From: Sinomonas cyclohexanicum
Lineage (GTDB): Bacteria; Actinomycetota; Actinomycetes; Actinomycetales; Micrococcaceae
Assembly (NCBI RefSeq): GCF_020886775.1
Contig: NZ_AP024525.1
Span: 1,240,001-1,304,000 of the forward strand
Direction: 5' to 3'
DNA length: 64,000 nt
This document shows positions 16,841 to 25,930 of this stretch, in pieces. Made by a program: the position numbers and the translations under genes. A model generated the notes under the pieces. The model was not told where the DNA came from. It made no database searches and saw only the letters and a list, made by a program, of their open reading frames with translations. How positions within the stretch are numbered: position 1 is the first letter of the stretch; each line of letters starts with the position of its first letter.

Positions 16841-17359
16841 AGCCCTGTCATCGACTTCGGGGGGAGCACCCCGGATATCCATCCCAGCGCGTTCGTGGCC
16901 CCGACCGCGTCCATCATTGGCGACGCGCACCTCGCGGAGCACTCGAGCGCGTTCTACGGGGTCTCCGTCCGGGCGGACACCGCCACGATCACTGTCGGTG
17001 CCGGCAGCAATCTGCAGGACAACGTGGTCCTCCATGCCGATGCCGGCTTCCCCTGCACCGTGGGCGCCGGAGTATCGGTGGGGCACAACGCCGTCGTGCA
17101 CGGCTGCACGGTGGGGGACAACGTCCTGGTCGGCATGAGCGCGACCATCATGAACGGCGCCGTGATCGGCTCCGAGTCACTCGTGGCCGCCGGCGCCGTG
17201 GTGCTCGAGGGCACTGAGGTGCCGCCGCGGTCCCTTGTGGCGGGGGTCCCGGCGAAGGTGCGACGCGAATTGACGGAGGACGAGGTCAAAGGCCTGTACC
17301 GCAACGCCTCGCACTACGTCGACCTGGCCCGGGCCCACCGCCAGGTCAACGGCCACTGA
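16838..17359 (+). CDS. Gamma-carbonic anhydrase family protein
   Basis: 173 aa left-handed beta-helix of hexapeptide repeats (about 20-145), with metal-ligand-like histidines in VVLHAD, SVGHNAVVHGC and the typical NVLVGMSATIMNGAVIGSESLVAAGAVV and RSLVAGVPAKVRREL. Members are trimeric; some hydrate CO2, others are acyltransferase-like or of unknown activity. It is divergent from the ROK regulator and appears to be leaderless. It is followed at 20 bp by the convergent purU. Confidence 0.88.
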   Translation: MSPVIDFGGSTPDIHPSAFVAPTASIIGDAHLAEHSSAFYGVSVRADTATITVGAGSNLQDNVVLHADAGFPCTVGAGVSVGHNAVVHGCTVGDNVLVGMSATIMNGAVIGSESLVAAGAVVLEGTEVPPRSLVAGVPAKVRRELTEDEVKGLYRNASHYVDLARAHRQVNGH

Positions 17360-17378
17360 CCCCGGCCCGACCTCGGTG

Positions 17379-18227
17379 CTAGGCGAAGACGACCGTCCGG
17401 TGTCCGTCCAGCAGGACCCGGTGCTCGGCGTGCCACTGGACGGCCCGGCACAGCGTGCGCCCCTCGACGTCGCGGCCCAGCCGCACGAGCTGGTCGGCCG
17501 TCTTGGAGTGGTCCACCCGGATGACCTCCTGCTCGATGATGGGCCCCTCGTCGAGCGCGGCGGTCACATAGTGCGCGGTGGCGCCAATGATCTTCACGCC
17601 GCGTGCGTGCGCCTGGTGGTAGGGCTTGGCGCCCTTGAACGAGGGCAGGAAAGAGTGGTGGATGTTGATGGCCCGGCCCTCGAGGGCGCGGCAGAGGTCG
17701 TCGGACAGGACCTGCATGTACCGCGCGAGCACCACGAGCTCCACCTCGTGTTCGGCGACGAGCTCGAGGAGGCGCGCCTCGGCAGCCGCCTTCGTCGCGG
17801 CGGTGACGGGGAGGTGCACGAACGGCACGCCGTAGAACTCCGCCATCGGCGCGAGATCGGTGTGGTTCGAGACGACCACCGGGACCTCGATGGGCAGCGT
17901 GCCGGTGCGCTGCTGGAACAGGAGGTCGTTGAGCGTGCGGCCGTCCTTGGAGCACATGATGAGCGTGCGGACGGGCCGCCCGCCGTCGAACAGGCCGAGC
18001 TTCATCGAGAACGCCTCTGCGACGGGCGCGAGCGTGGCCTCGAGGGCGGAGCGCGGGGACTCGGTCTCGACTTCCACGCGCATGAAGAACGTGCCCGTGT
18101 CCGGGCTCTCGTACTGCCGTGACTCGGCGATGTTGCAGCCTGCCTCGAGCAGCGCACCGGAGACGGCGTGCACGATCCCGGGCCGGTCGGGGCAGGAAAG
18201 GGTCACGATGAAGGTGTTGCGGTCCAC
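17379..18227 (-). CDS. purU: Formyltetrahydrofolate deformylase
   Basis: 282 aa, usual length. An N-terminal ACT domain (about 5-85: FIVTLSCPDRPGIVHAVSGALLE) is followed by a formyl-transferase fold with VVSNHTDL, HLPVT, LARYMQVLSDDL, NIHHSFLPSFKGAKPYHQA and GATAHYVT. It hydrolyses 10-formyl-THF to THF and formate, balancing the one-carbon pool. The GTG at 18227 has TAGGCT and seven bases upstream, so it may be leaderless. It follows the flavin monooxygenase-like gene by 34 bp on the same strand. The nearby glyA-folD operon works in the same pathway. Confidence 0.95.
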   Translation of the reverse strand: MDRNTFIVTLSCPDRPGIVHAVSGALLEAGCNIAESRQYESPDTGTFFMRVEVETESPRSALEATLAPVAEAFSMKLGLFDGGRPVRTLIMCSKDGRTLNDLLFQQRTGTLPIEVPVVVSNHTDLAPMAEFYGVPFVHLPVTAATKAAAEARLLELVAEHEVELVVLARYMQVLSDDLCRALEGRAINIHHSFLPSFKGAKPYHQAHARGVKIIGATAHYVTAALDEGPIIEQEVIRVDHSKTADQLVRLGRDVEGRTLCRAVQWHAEHRVLLDGHRTVVFA

Positions 18228-18260
18228 GCGCCCTAGCCTACCGAGCGCCCGGCGCGGCCC

Positions 18261-19361
18261 TCAGCGCACGACGCCGGCCGCCTCCGCGCGCACGGGCCCC
18301 CGCCGCAGTTGCCGGGTCGCGGCAACCGCGGCGGCACGCCCGGCGCGGGTGGCCCCCACGGTCGAGGCCGACGCCCCATAGCCGACCAGGAACAGCCGCG
18401 GCTCGCGCACCACGGTGACCCCGTCCCGCCCCATGAGCACCCCGCCGCCGGGCTCGCGGACGTGCAGGGGCGCGAGGTGCCCGAGGGAGGCGCGGAAGCC
18501 GGTGGCCCACAGGATCGCGTCCAGCTCGAGCCCCGTGCCGTCGGCCAGGATCGCCCCAGTGGGAGTGATCCGTTCGAGCGGCCCGCGCGAGACGAGCACG
18601 CCGGAGTGCATCCCTGCGAGGTACTGCTCGGTGAGAGGCAGGCCCGTCGCGGCCGAGACGGAGAGTGGCGGGAGCCCCGCGCGGGTGCGATCGTTGACCC
18701 GGCGCTCGACGTCGACGCCCCAGTCGGCGTCGAACGGGGCCTCGGTCCACTGGGGCGGCCGTCGCGTGGACCAGAACGTGTGGGCACCTGCCGCGTCGAG
18801 CTGGAGGAGGAACTGAAGGGCGCTCGTCCCGCCGCCCATCACGAGGATGCGTTTGCCGGCGAACTCCTCGGCGGCGACGAAGTCACGCGTGTGCAGCTGC
18901 CGGCCCCGGAACGTCTCGCGCCCCGGATAGTGCGGCCAGTAGGGGCTGTCCCACGTTCCGGTCGCAGAGATCACAGTGTCAGCCGGCCACGAGCGGCCGT
19001 CAGCGGCGCGCACGAGGAGCGCGGCGCCGTCGTGCGTCCGCTCCACCGCGGCGACCTTCGCCGGTCGCACGATCGGCAGCGCGAACCTCCGCTCGAACTC
19101 GCCGTAGTAGCGGCGCACGACGGCAGACGCGGGCTCGTGCGGGTCCGGAACCTCGAGCGGGAGGCCCGGCAGCGAGTGGAGGTGGTGCGCGGAATCGAAC
19201 GTGAGGGAGTCCCAGCGGTGGCGCCACGCGCCGCCCGGTCCGCCGTTCGCGTCGAGGACCACGAAGTCCTCCCATGGCGTCAGGCCGCGCTGGGCGAGCC
19301 AGTACGCAGCGCTCAGCCCGGCTTGCCCGGCGCCGATGACTAGGGCCTTGAGGACTGCCAT
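18261..19361 (-). CDS. FAD/NAD(P)-binding oxidoreductase, flavin monooxygenase-like
   Basis: 366 aa. An N-terminal FAD site GAGQAGLSAAYWLAQRG (about 8-24), the segment WRHRWDSLTFDS, a central NADPH site MGGGTSALQFLLQLDAAG, and ATGTWDSPYWPHYPG and ATGFRASLGHL typical of flavin-containing monooxygenase/CzcO-like proteins. These hydroxylate or oxygenate small substrates with NADPH and O2, or act as disulfide-type reductases; the substrate is unknown. The ATG at 19361 has AGGAAAGGGG upstream. The interrupted palindrome TTGAC-GA-GTCAA (19378-19389) sits just before the ribosome site and may be an operator. Confidence 0.82.
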   Translation of the reverse strand: MAVLKALVIGAGQAGLSAAYWLAQRGLTPWEDFVVLDANGGPGGAWRHRWDSLTFDSAHHLHSLPGLPLEVPDPHEPASAVVRRYYGEFERRFALPIVRPAKVAAVERTHDGAALLVRAADGRSWPADTVISATGTWDSPYWPHYPGRETFRGRQLHTRDFVAAEEFAGKRILVMGGGTSALQFLLQLDAAGAHTFWSTRRPPQWTEAPFDADWGVDVERRVNDRTRAGLPPLSVSAATGLPLTEQYLAGMHSGVLVSRGPLERITPTGAILADGTGLELDAILWATGFRASLGHLAPLHVREPGGGVLMGRDGVTVVREPRLFLVGYGASASTVGATRAGRAAAVAATRQLRRGPVRAEAAGVVR

Positions 19362-19377
19362 CCTGCGACCCCTTTCC

Positions 19378-19389
19378 TTGACGAGTCAA
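19378..19389. promoter_or_regulatory. Palindromic operator candidate, TTGAC-N2-GTCAA
   Basis: A 5+2+5 inverted repeat 16 bp before the start of the flavin oxidoreductase gene. It resembles MarR-family sites in length and symmetry. It would overlap the 5' end of the transcript. Confidence 0.4.
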
Positions 19390-19440
19390 TTACTTCTGCT
19401 GGGGGAACGCCGGTACGGCGCGCCTTGTTCCCGTCCGGGG

Positions 19441-19530
19441 TAGACTGGGCGGGTCGCGACTGGCGTTGGGTGGGTCACCACCGGGGAGCGGCACACATGG
19501 GACACCGCGGATCGTACGCCTGGGCCGGGG
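19441..19530 (+). ncRNA. ZTP (pfl) riboswitch before glyA-folD
   Basis: The two conserved blocks of the pfl motif are present: GGTCGCGACTGGCG, a short hairpin with TGGGTGGGTCACCACCGGGGAGCG, then after a linker the second block ending CGCCTGGGC. It senses ZTP/ZMP, the signal of 10-formyl-THF shortage, and switches on one-carbon genes; glyA and folD directly downstream are classic targets. TAGACT at 19441-19446 is a good -10 just before the RNA. The expression platform (about 19530-19625) is GC-rich; I could not assign a terminator with confidence. Confidence 0.87.
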
Positions 19531-19630
19531 GCCGAGAAGCCGTGCCTTCATGCTCCGCCATGCTGTTCCGGCGGCAGCCCCGGGGCCGGTAGCCTGACCA
19601 GTAGCCCCCGCCAGTGAACCAGGAGACCCC

Positions 19631-20932
19631 GTGAGCCCCACCACTCCTACCGTGTCCGCCGTCAGCAACCTCCCGCTTCAGGAGGTCGACCCCGAGATCG
19701 CAGCCGTGCTCGAGCAGGAGCTCGGCCGCCAGCGCAACACCCTCGAGATGATCGCCTCGGAGAACTTCGCCCCCCGCGCCGTTATGGAGGCACAGGGCTC
19801 GGTCCTGACCAACAAGTACGCCGAGGGCTACCCTGGCAAGCGCTACTACGGCGGCTGCGAGTACGTGGACGTCGCCGAGAGCCTCGCGATCGACCGCGTC
19901 AAGGCGCTCTTCGGCGCCGAGTTCGCCAACGTCCAGCCGCACTCCGGCGCGCAGGCCAACGCCGCCGCCCTCTCGGCCATGATCAACCCGGGCGACAAGA
20001 TCCTGGGCCTCTCGCTCGCCCATGGCGGCCACCTCACGCACGGCATGAAGCTCAACTTCTCCGGCAAGCTCTACCAGGTCGCCGCGTACCAGGTCGAGGA
20101 GGACTCGTTCCGGGTCGACATGGACAAGCTGCGCCAGCAGGCCCTCGCCGAGCGGCCGCAGGTGATCATCGCCGGCTGGTCCGCCTACCCGCGGCACCTC
20201 GACTTCGCGGCGTTCCGCTCCATCGCGGACGAGGTCGGCGCCCTCCTGTGGACCGACATGGCCCACTTCGCCGGGCTCGTGGCCGCGGGCCTCCACCCGA
20301 GCCCCGTGCCCCACTCGCACGTCGTGACCTCCACCGTGCACAAGACCCTTGCGGGCCCGCGCTCCGGCGTGATCCTGGCCAAGGAGGAGTTCGGCAAGAA
20401 GATCAACTCCAACGTGTTCCCGGGCCAGCAGGGCGGCCCGCTCATGCACGTCATTGCGGCGAAGGCCGTGGCGTTCAAGATCGCCGGGTCCGAGGAGTTC
20501 AAGGAGAGGCAGCAGCGGGTCCTCGAGGGCGCCAGGATCATCGCCGAGCGCCTCACCGAGAAGGACGTCGCGGACGCCGGCGTCTCGGTCCTCACCGGCG
20601 GCACCGACGTGCACCTCGTGCTCGTGGACCTGCGCAACTCCGCGCTGGACGGCCAGCAGGCCGAGGACCTCCTCCACGAGGTCGGCATCACCGTGAACCG
20701 CAACGCGGTTCCCTTCGACCCGCGGCCGCCGATGGTCACCTCGGGCCTGCGCATTGGCACCCCCGCGCTCGCCACGCGCGGCTTCGGCGCGGCTGAGTTC
20801 ACCGAAGTCGCGGATATCATCGCGACCGCGCTCAAGGGCGGAGCATCCGGTGCGGACCTCGACAGCCTCCGCGCCAGGGTGGACAAGCTGGCCGCAGACT
20901 TCCCCCTCTACCCCGGCCACGAGGAGTGGTGA
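19631..20932 (+). CDS. glyA: Serine hydroxymethyltransferase
   Basis: 433 aa, full length. PLP enzyme that interconverts serine and glycine and loads 5,10-methylene-THF. Visible motifs: [56 protein letters not shown]-like [24 protein letters not shown], and the PLP-lysine segment [19 protein letters not shown] at 19631 with AGGAGACCCC upstream. It is controlled by the ZTP riboswitch and overlaps or abuts folD, so both are made from one transcript. Confidence 0.97.
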   Translation: MSPTTPTVSAVSNLPLQEVDPEIAAVLEQELGRQRNTLEMIASENFAPRAVMEAQGSVLTNKYAEGYPGKRYYGGCEYVDVAESLAIDRVKALFGAEFANVQPHSGAQANAAALSAMINPGDKILGLSLAHGGHLTHGMKLNFSGKLYQVAAYQVEEDSFRVDMDKLRQQALAERPQVIIAGWSAYPRHLDFAAFRSIADEVGALLWTDMAHFAGLVAAGLHPSPVPHSHVVTSTVHKTLAGPRSGVILAKEEFGKKINSNVFPGQQGGPLMHVIAAKAVAFKIAGSEEFKERQQRVLEGARIIAERLTEKDVADAGVSVLTGGTDVHLVLVDLRNSALDGQQAEDLLHEVGITVNRNAVPFDPRPPMVTSGLRIGTPALATRGFGAAEFTEVADIIATALKGGASGADLDSLRARVDKLAADFPLYPGHEEW

Positions 20933-20940
20933 GCGCCCCC

Positions 20941-21846
20941 ATGACGCAGCAGACCTCCCACAAGGCCGTCGTCCTCGACGGCAAGAAGGCCTCGGCGGAC
21001 ATCAAGGCCGAGCTGGCCGAGCGGATCGCTGCGCTCAAGGCCCAGGGCGTGACGCCGGGGATCGCCACGGTGCTCGTCGGGGCGGATCCGGCCTCGCAGC
21101 TGTACGTGGGCATGAAGCACAAGCAGTCCAAGGCGATCGGGATGAACTCGATCCAGAAGGAGCTGCCGGCCGATTCCACGCAGGAGCAGGTCGAGGCCCT
21201 CATCGACGAGCTCAATGCGGACCCGTCCTGCCACGGGTACATCGTCCAGCTGCCGCTGCCCAAGCACATCGATACCGACGCGGTGCTCGAGCGGATCGAC
21301 CCGGCGAAGGATGCGGACGGGCTCCACCCGACCAACCTCGGCCGCCTGGTGCTCAACGTCAACGGCAAGATCGACACGCCGCTGCCCTGCACCCCCCGCG
21401 GGGTCATCGAGCTCCTGCTGCGCAACGACTACGACCTCAAAGGCAAGCACGTCGTCGTGGTGGGCCGCGGGGTGACGATCGGGCGGCCGATGCCGCTCCT
21501 GCTCACGCGCCGCGAGATCAACGCGACGGTGACGATCGTCCACACCGGCACGCAGGACATGGGCCAGTACCTGCGCCAGGCGGACGTGATCGTCTCCGGT
21601 GCGGGCGTGAAGCACATCGTCAGGCCCGAGGACGTCAAGCCGGGTGCGGCCGTCCTGGACGTGGGTGTGACCCGCGAGAACGACCCCGCGACGGGCAAGT
21701 CCACGGTGTATGGAGATGTCCACCCCGGGGTCGCGGACGTGGCCGGCTATATGTCCCCGAACCCGGGCGGCGTGGGCCCCATGACCGTGGCTCTGCTCAT
21801 GACCAACGTGGTCGAGGCCGCGGAGCGGGCCGCCGGCCTCGCCTGA
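20941..21846 (+). CDS. folD: Methylene-THF dehydrogenase / methenyl-THF cyclohydrolase
   Basis: About 301 aa bifunctional enzyme producing 10-formyl-THF from 5,10-methylene-THF with NADP+. Motifs: [14 protein letters not shown] (catalytic Lys), [21 protein letters not shown], and the Rossmann [13 protein letters not shown] followed by [21 protein letters not shown] and [11 protein letters not shown]-like [17 protein letters not shown]. The start is either ATG 20941, with GGTGAG seven bases before it, or GTG 20929, which overlaps the glyA stop (GTGA) but has its ribosome site too close. Translation is coupled to glyA in either case. Confidence 0.95.
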   Translation: MTQQTSHKAVVLDGKKASADIKAELAERIAALKAQGVTPGIATVLVGADPASQLYVGMKHKQSKAIGMNSIQKELPADSTQEQVEALIDELNADPSCHGYIVQLPLPKHIDTDAVLERIDPAKDADGLHPTNLGRLVLNVNGKIDTPLPCTPRGVIELLLRNDYDLKGKHVVVVGRGVTIGRPMPLLLTRREINATVTIVHTGTQDMGQYLRQADVIVSGAGVKHIVRPEDVKPGAAVLDVGVTRENDPATGKSTVYGDVHPGVADVAGYMSPNPGGVGPMTVALLMTNVVEAAERAAGLA

Positions 21847-21853
21847 CCCCCGT

Positions 21854-21980
21854 CTGGGAGTCACCTCCTGGGAGTCACCTCCTGGGAGTCACCTCCTGTG
21901 GGTCGGACTCTGAAGGTCACGTTCCGGAGGTCACGTCCCGTGGGTGTTGACCCTCGGGACGTGACCCTCAGGAGGTGACT
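21854..21980. repeat. Palindromic repeat mosaic, copy A
   Basis: The 241-bp gap after folD holds three perfect tandem copies of a 14-mer, CTGGGAGTCACCTC (21854-21895). A 12-bp perfect hairpin follows (21929-21940 with 21955-21966), and then CAGGAGGTGACT (21969-21980), which is complementary to the tandem units. The whole can fold as one long structured RNA or DNA cruciform. The same 14-mer occurs inverted at 24528-24541. Confidence 0.8.
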
Positions 21981-22076
21981 TCCAGCATGGGGTTCGTGGG
22001 CGCGTACTCCCGCCGGAGTAGGCGGCGGCTGCGGGTGTGCCGCACCCGGACGACGACGCGGGGCGGGCCGCGCGCG

Positions 22077-22091
22077 TAGGCTCGCCTCATG
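22077..22091 (+). promoter_or_regulatory. Leaderless promoter of the histidine kinase gene
   Basis: TAGGCT at 22077-22082, six bases, then ATG at 22089. No ribosome site is present upstream. Confidence 0.5.
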
Positions 22092-23249
22092 CGTGGGTCG
22101 CCTGAGGTGTGGACGCGCCCCGGGTGGGCGGTGCGCCCCAGATGGGCTGGGCGCCGACCGCCGTGGCCCCTCCGAGTCGCGGCCGTCGTCTTCCTCGCCC
22201 TGATCCAGGTTCTCGGCACGCACGGCGCGGCGTTCCGCCAGCCCGAGGCGCGCCCCCTCGACGCCCTCGCTGCGACACTCCTCGTCGCCGGGCCCGCGCT
22301 CCTGCTCGCGGTTCCCCGCAGGCCCGGGCCGGCGGCGGCCGCGGTCGTGGGCGTCACCCTCGTGTACTTCGCGCTCGGCTACCCGTGGGGTCCCGTGCTC
22401 GCCTCGCCCGTGTTCGCGCTCGTGGTCGCTACGGCGGCGGGCGCGCGCCGCTGGGGCTGGGGCGCGGGCGGTGCGATGGCCGTCGCGGCCGCGGTCTGGG
22501 CTCTGCCCGGCGGGGACTGGCTCAGGGCGGGGGCGGTGGCGGCCTGGATCGCCGTCGTGCTCCTGATCGGCGAGGGGCTCCGCGTGCGTCGGGAGCGCAT
22601 CGCCGCGCGCCGTCGCGAATGGGAGTCACACCGCCGCGAGGTGCGGGACCAGGAACGCCTCGAACTCGCCCGCGACATCCACGACATCGTGGCCCACTCA
22701 CTCTCCCTCATCAACGTCCGCGCGAGCGTGGCCCTGCACCTGGCCGAGAGGAAGCCCGAGGAACTCGTGCCCGCGCTCGAGGCCATCAAGCATGCGAGCC
22801 ACGAGGCCCTGGGCGAGGTGCGCGAGCTCCTCGGCGTCCTCCGCCAGGATGCCCCCGTCACCCCCGAGGACCCGCTCGGCCGCATCCCGGGGCTCATCGA
22901 GGATGCGCGGGGGACCGGGCTCGCCGTGGCCCTCGACGCACGGCTCGACCCGCCGCCGTCGCCCGCCATCCAGCGGGTGGTTCACCGAGTGGTCCAGGAG
23001 GCGCTCACCAACGCGGTGCGCCACGCGGGCGCCCGCCGCGTCGAGGTGAGGATCGCGCGCGAGGGCGGCCGCGTTGTCGTGGACGTGCACGACGACGGCT
23101 CCGGGCTCCGCGGGTCCGCCCCCGGGGCGGGGCTCACCGGCATGCGCGAACGCGTCGAATCGCTCGGAGGGACGCTCGCCCTCACGGACGACGGCGGGCT
23201 GCGGGTGCGGGCGGAACTGCCGGAGGGACAGGACGGGGCCGCCCGGTGA
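22089..23249 (+). CDS. NarL/LiaS-type sensor histidine kinase
   Basis: 386 aa. Residues about 28-160 carry several hydrophobic membrane segments and little extracellular loop, so the signal is probably sensed within the membrane. The dimerisation/phosphoacceptor domain has ELARDIHDIVAHSLSLI with His198, the HisKA_3 type. A HATPase_c domain follows with VVQEALTNAVRHA (N box), DVHDDGSGL and GLTGMRERVESLGG. It phosphorylates the response regulator encoded next, with which it shares a GTGA overlap at 23246-23249. It resembles DesK/LiaS-type kinases of cell-envelope stress systems, but the stimulus is unknown. Confidence 0.92.
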   Translation: MRGSPEVWTRPGWAVRPRWAGRRPPWPLRVAAVVFLALIQVLGTHGAAFRQPEARPLDALAATLLVAGPALLLAVPRRPGPAAAAVVGVTLVYFALGYPWGPVLASPVFALVVATAAGARRWGWGAGGAMAVAAAVWALPGGDWLRAGAVAAWIAVVLLIGEGLRVRRERIAARRREWESHRREVRDQERLELARDIHDIVAHSLSLINVRASVALHLAERKPEELVPALEAIKHASHEALGEVRELLGVLRQDAPVTPEDPLGRIPGLIEDARGTGLAVALDARLDPPPSPAIQRVVHRVVQEALTNAVRHAGARRVEVRIAREGGRVVVDVHDDGSGLRGSAPGAGLTGMRERVESLGGTLALTDDGGLRVRAELPEGQDGAAR

Positions 23250-23917
23250 TCCGCATCCTCGTGGTCGACGACCAGGCCCTCATCCGTGCCGGCTTCCGCG
23301 CGCTCCTCGACGCCGAGCCGGACATGGAGGTTGTGGGCGAGGCCGGGACCGGAGCGGAAGCGGTGGCCCTGGCGGCGAGGCTCGCGCCCGACGTCGTGCT
23401 CATGGACATCCGGATGCCCGGTGGCGACGGCCTCGAGGCCACCCAGACGATCCTGTCCGCTCACCCGGAGGGACTGAGGGTGGTCATCCTCACCACGTTC
23501 GAGCTTGACGAGTACGTCACCGGCGCGATCCGCGCTGGAGCGAGCGGCTTCCTCGTCAAGGACACGGAGCCGGCGGACCTCCTCCGGGCCGTGCGTGCCG
23601 TGCACGACGGCGACGCGATGCTGTCGCCGTCCGTCACCCGCCGGCTGCTCGCTCGGCTCGCGGCCGAGAAGGGGCCCGCGGGGGCGCCGTCGCCGACGGC
23701 CGACGGCGGGCTGCTCACCGAACGGGAGCGCGAGGTCCTCGCGCTCGTCGGGCAGGGTCTGAACAACGCGGAGATCGCGGCGCGGCTGTTCATCACGCCG
23801 CTCACGGCGAAGACCCACGTCTCGCGGGCCATGACCAAGCTCGGGCTACGCGACCGGGCCCAGCTGGTGGTGCTCGCGTACGAGTCCGGGCTCGTGCGGC
23901 CGGGCTGGCTCGGCTGA
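23246..23917 (+). CDS. NarL/FixJ-family response regulator
   Basis: 223 aa. A receiver domain (1 to about 120) with acidic pair D8-D9, phosphoacceptor Asp54 (VVLMDIRMPGGDG) and conserved Lys in FLVKDTEP. A LuxR-type helix-turn-helix (about 155-215) reads LTEREREVLALVGQGLNNAEIAARLFI...TAKTHVSRAM. The GTG start overlaps the kinase stop. It is the output partner of that kinase. Likely targets include the SHOCT membrane protein gene 127 bp downstream, by proximity only. Confidence 0.94.
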   Translation: MIRILVVDDQALIRAGFRALLDAEPDMEVVGEAGTGAEAVALAARLAPDVVLMDIRMPGGDGLEATQTILSAHPEGLRVVILTTFELDEYVTGAIRAGASGFLVKDTEPADLLRAVRAVHDGDAMLSPSVTRRLLARLAAEKGPAGAPSPTADGGLLTEREREVLALVGQGLNNAEIAARLFITPLTAKTHVSRAMTKLGLRDRAQLVVLAYESGLVRPGWLG

Positions 23918-24044
23918 GCCTGCTCCGAGCGGAGTAGCCGGCCCCGGGCAAGTGACTCCCGGGGGCCGACGCGGGAGCAGTGCCAGCTGGGAAGACTGGA
24001 ATCAGCGGCTGAAGGCCAGCCGACGCAGTCCCGAGGAGATCGCC

Positions 24045-24386
24045 ATGCTCACCGTACTCGACGCCACAACCGCCGCAGACCCGACCATCCACTGGGCTGG
24101 GCCCTGGTTCCCGTGGTTCCTCATCTTCCCGTTGTTCTGGATCCTCGCCCTGGCCCTCTTCTTCGCCGTGGGCCGCCGCTTCTGGTGGGGCCGGCGCGGG
24201 CAGGGGGCGGACACGGGCCGCTTCGGCCCCGGCCGTGGATACTCGGGGGCGGTCCCGAACGGCCCGGCGGCCGCGGAGGAGATCCTCCGTGAGCGCTACG
24301 CCCGCGGGGACATCGATGAGACCGAGTACCGCCAGCGGCTCGAGGTCCTCCGCGGCGCCGAGCCGGGACCTTACTACCAGGCCTGA
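24045..24386 (+). CDS. SHOCT-domain small membrane protein
   Basis: 113 aa. Residues about 15-45 form one membrane segment (WFPWFLIFPLFWILALALFFAVG) followed by basic residues. The C-terminus holds a SHOCT domain, AAEEILRERYARGDIDETEYRQRLEVLR. SHOCT modules are short helical hairpins common at the C-terminus of small membrane proteins; their role is unknown. ATG at 24045 has GAGGAG at good distance, which favours it over upstream starts. Its position just after a two-component system is common for such proteins and suggests envelope stress. Confidence 0.82.
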   Translation: MLTVLDATTAADPTIHWAGPWFPWFLIFPLFWILALALFFAVGRRFWWGRRGQGADTGRFGPGRGYSGAVPNGPAAAEEILRERYARGDIDETEYRQRLEVLRGAEPGPYYQA

Positions 24387-24410
24387 AGTGCCACCGGCTG
24401 CCCCGCTGAC

Positions 24411-24541
24411 CTGGGGGTCAGCTTCCGGGAGTCATCTCCGAGGGGCCAGCTCTTGAGAGTCAGGCACGAGAGAAAGCAGTCAGGTCCCGAGGGTCGCGCG
24501 AGGTGACTCTCAGGACCTGACTCCCAGGAGGTGACTCCCAG
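24411..24541. repeat. Palindromic repeat mosaic, copy B
   Basis: It lies between the convergent SHOCT and MFS genes. It contains GAGGTGACTCCCAG (24528-24541), the exact reverse complement of the 14-mer repeated three times at 21854-21895. It also has a perfect 10-bp hairpin (24478-24487 with 24513-24522) and degenerate copies such as CCGGGAGTCATCTCC. It can fold into a large stem and probably also ends transcription from both sides. Confidence 0.75.
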
Positions 24542-24553
24542 ACGGGCGCGGGG

Positions 24554-25930
24554 CTAGGCCTGGGCGGCCGCCGCCTCCGAGGTGCGGTTCTGGGCGAACA
24601 TCGTGGCGCCGCTGGCCTGCTCGGCCTCGTGGTCCGGGCCGAGCGGAATGCCGGGGCGGTCGCGCAGCATCAGGACGGCGGCGATGGACACGAGGGTCGC
24701 AATCAGCAGGTAGACCGAGATCGAGACCGTAGAGCCGGTGGCCTGCAGGAGGGCCTGGGCGATGGTCGGTGCGAATGCGCCGCCGAGGATCGCGCCGATG
24801 GCGTAGGAGATCGACACGCCGGAGAAGCGGACGGAGGCTGGGAAGATCTCCGAGTACCACGCGGCCTGGGGGCCGTAGGTCAGGCCGAGGCCGACCGAGA
24901 AGAGCACGAGGCCCGTGTAGAGCCCGGCTACCGTTCCCTGGTTCACGAAGAAGAACACGACGAACACCATGATCAGCTGGATGGAGAAGCCGATGAGGTA
25001 CGTGTTCCGCCGGCCGATCCTGTCTGCCAGGTAGCCGGCGGTGAGGGTCGAGAAGAACCACACCGCCGCAGCGACGGTCACGGCCAGGAGCACCGTGGTG
25101 GGATCCATCTTGAGCTTGCCGGTCGCGTAGCCCTGGAGGAAGCCGCCGGTGGTCATGTAGCCTGCCGCGTTGTTGCCCACGAAGACGAGGGCGGCGAGGA
25201 TCACGAGGTGCCAGTGCTTGCGGAAAAGGGCGACGATCGGGACCTTGGTCTGCTGGCCGCGCTCGGCGATCTCGGCGAACACGGGGCTCTCCTCGACGGA
25301 GCGGCGCACCATGTAGCCGACTCCGATGAGCACGACGCTGAGCAGGAACGGCACCCGCCAGCCCCAGTCGAGGAACGCCTGGCCGGGGGAGACGAGGCCG
25401 GTCATGATGGCCATGACGCCCGAGGCGAGGAGCATGCCCAGGGGCACACCGAGCTGCGGGAACGCGCCGGCCCGGCCGCGGCGGTCCGCCGGGGCGTGCT
25501 CGACCGCCATGAGGACCGCGCCGCCCCACTCGCCGCCGGCCGAGACGCCCTGGAGGATGCGGAGCAGGAGAAGGAGGATCGGGGCGGCGATGCCGACCTG
25601 GGCGAATGTGGGCAGGACACCGATGAGCGTCGTGGCCGCGCCCATGAGGATGAGCGTGATGACGAGCATGGCCCTGCGCCCGATCACGTCGCCGAAGTGC
25701 CCGGCGAGGAATGCGCCGAGCGGGCGGAACAGGAACGAGATGCCGACCGTGGCGAAGGAGAGGAGGAGGCCGATGTCCTCGCCGGCCGGCTTGAAGAACA
25801 GCTGGGCGAAGACGAGCCCGGCGCCCGTAGCGTAGATGAAGAAGTCGTACCACTCGATCGTGGTACCGATGATCGTCGCGAAGGCGACGCGTCGCTGCGT
25901 CGACGCGTTGGCGGCGCTGGATGAGGTCAT
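24554..25930 (-). CDS. MHS-family MFS transporter
   Basis: 458 aa with twelve predicted helices. The N-terminus RRVAFATIIGTTIEWYDFFIYATGAGLVF is diagnostic for the metabolite:H+ symporter (MHS) group (ShiA/ProP-like). The loop motif GHFGDVIGRRAMLV and the second-half YLADRIGRRNTYL are present. These import organic acids, aromatic acids or compatible solutes with protons. ATG at 25930 (MTSSSAANAST). It is divergent from a LysR gene and adjacent to a ferredoxin/P450 set, so its substrate is probably the compound catabolised there; that is inference. Confidence 0.9.
   Translation of the reverse strand: MTSSSAANASTQRRVAFATIIGTTIEWYDFFIYATGAGLVFAQLFFKPAGEDIGLLLSFATVGISFLFRPLGAFLAGHFGDVIGRRAMLVITLILMGAATTLIGVLPTFAQVGIAAPILLLLLRILQGVSAGGEWGGAVLMAVEHAPADRRGRAGAFPQLGVPLGMLLASGVMAIMTGLVSPGQAFLDWGWRVPFLLSVVLIGVGYMVRRSVEESPVFAEIAERGQQTKVPIVALFRKHWHLVILAALVFVGNNAAGYMTTGGFLQGYATGKLKMDPTTVLLAVTVAAAVWFFSTLTAGYLADRIGRRNTYLIGFSIQLIMVFVVFFFVNQGTVAGLYTGLVLFSVGLGLTYGPQAAWYSEIFPASVRFSGVSISYAIGAILGGAFAPTIAQALLQATGSTVSISVYLLIATLVSIAAVLMLRDRPGIPLGPDHEAEQASGATMFAQNRTSEAAAAQA

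Noticed and set aside
21854-21895. Short CRISPR-like array from the three tandem 14-mers
   Set aside because: The copies are directly contiguous, with no spacers, and no cas genes are present.
24629-25924. 431-aa ORF antisense to the MHS transporter
   Set aside because: Charged, low-complexity shadow translation (Arg/Glu/Asp/His); the transporter on the other strand has clear membrane and MFS motifs.
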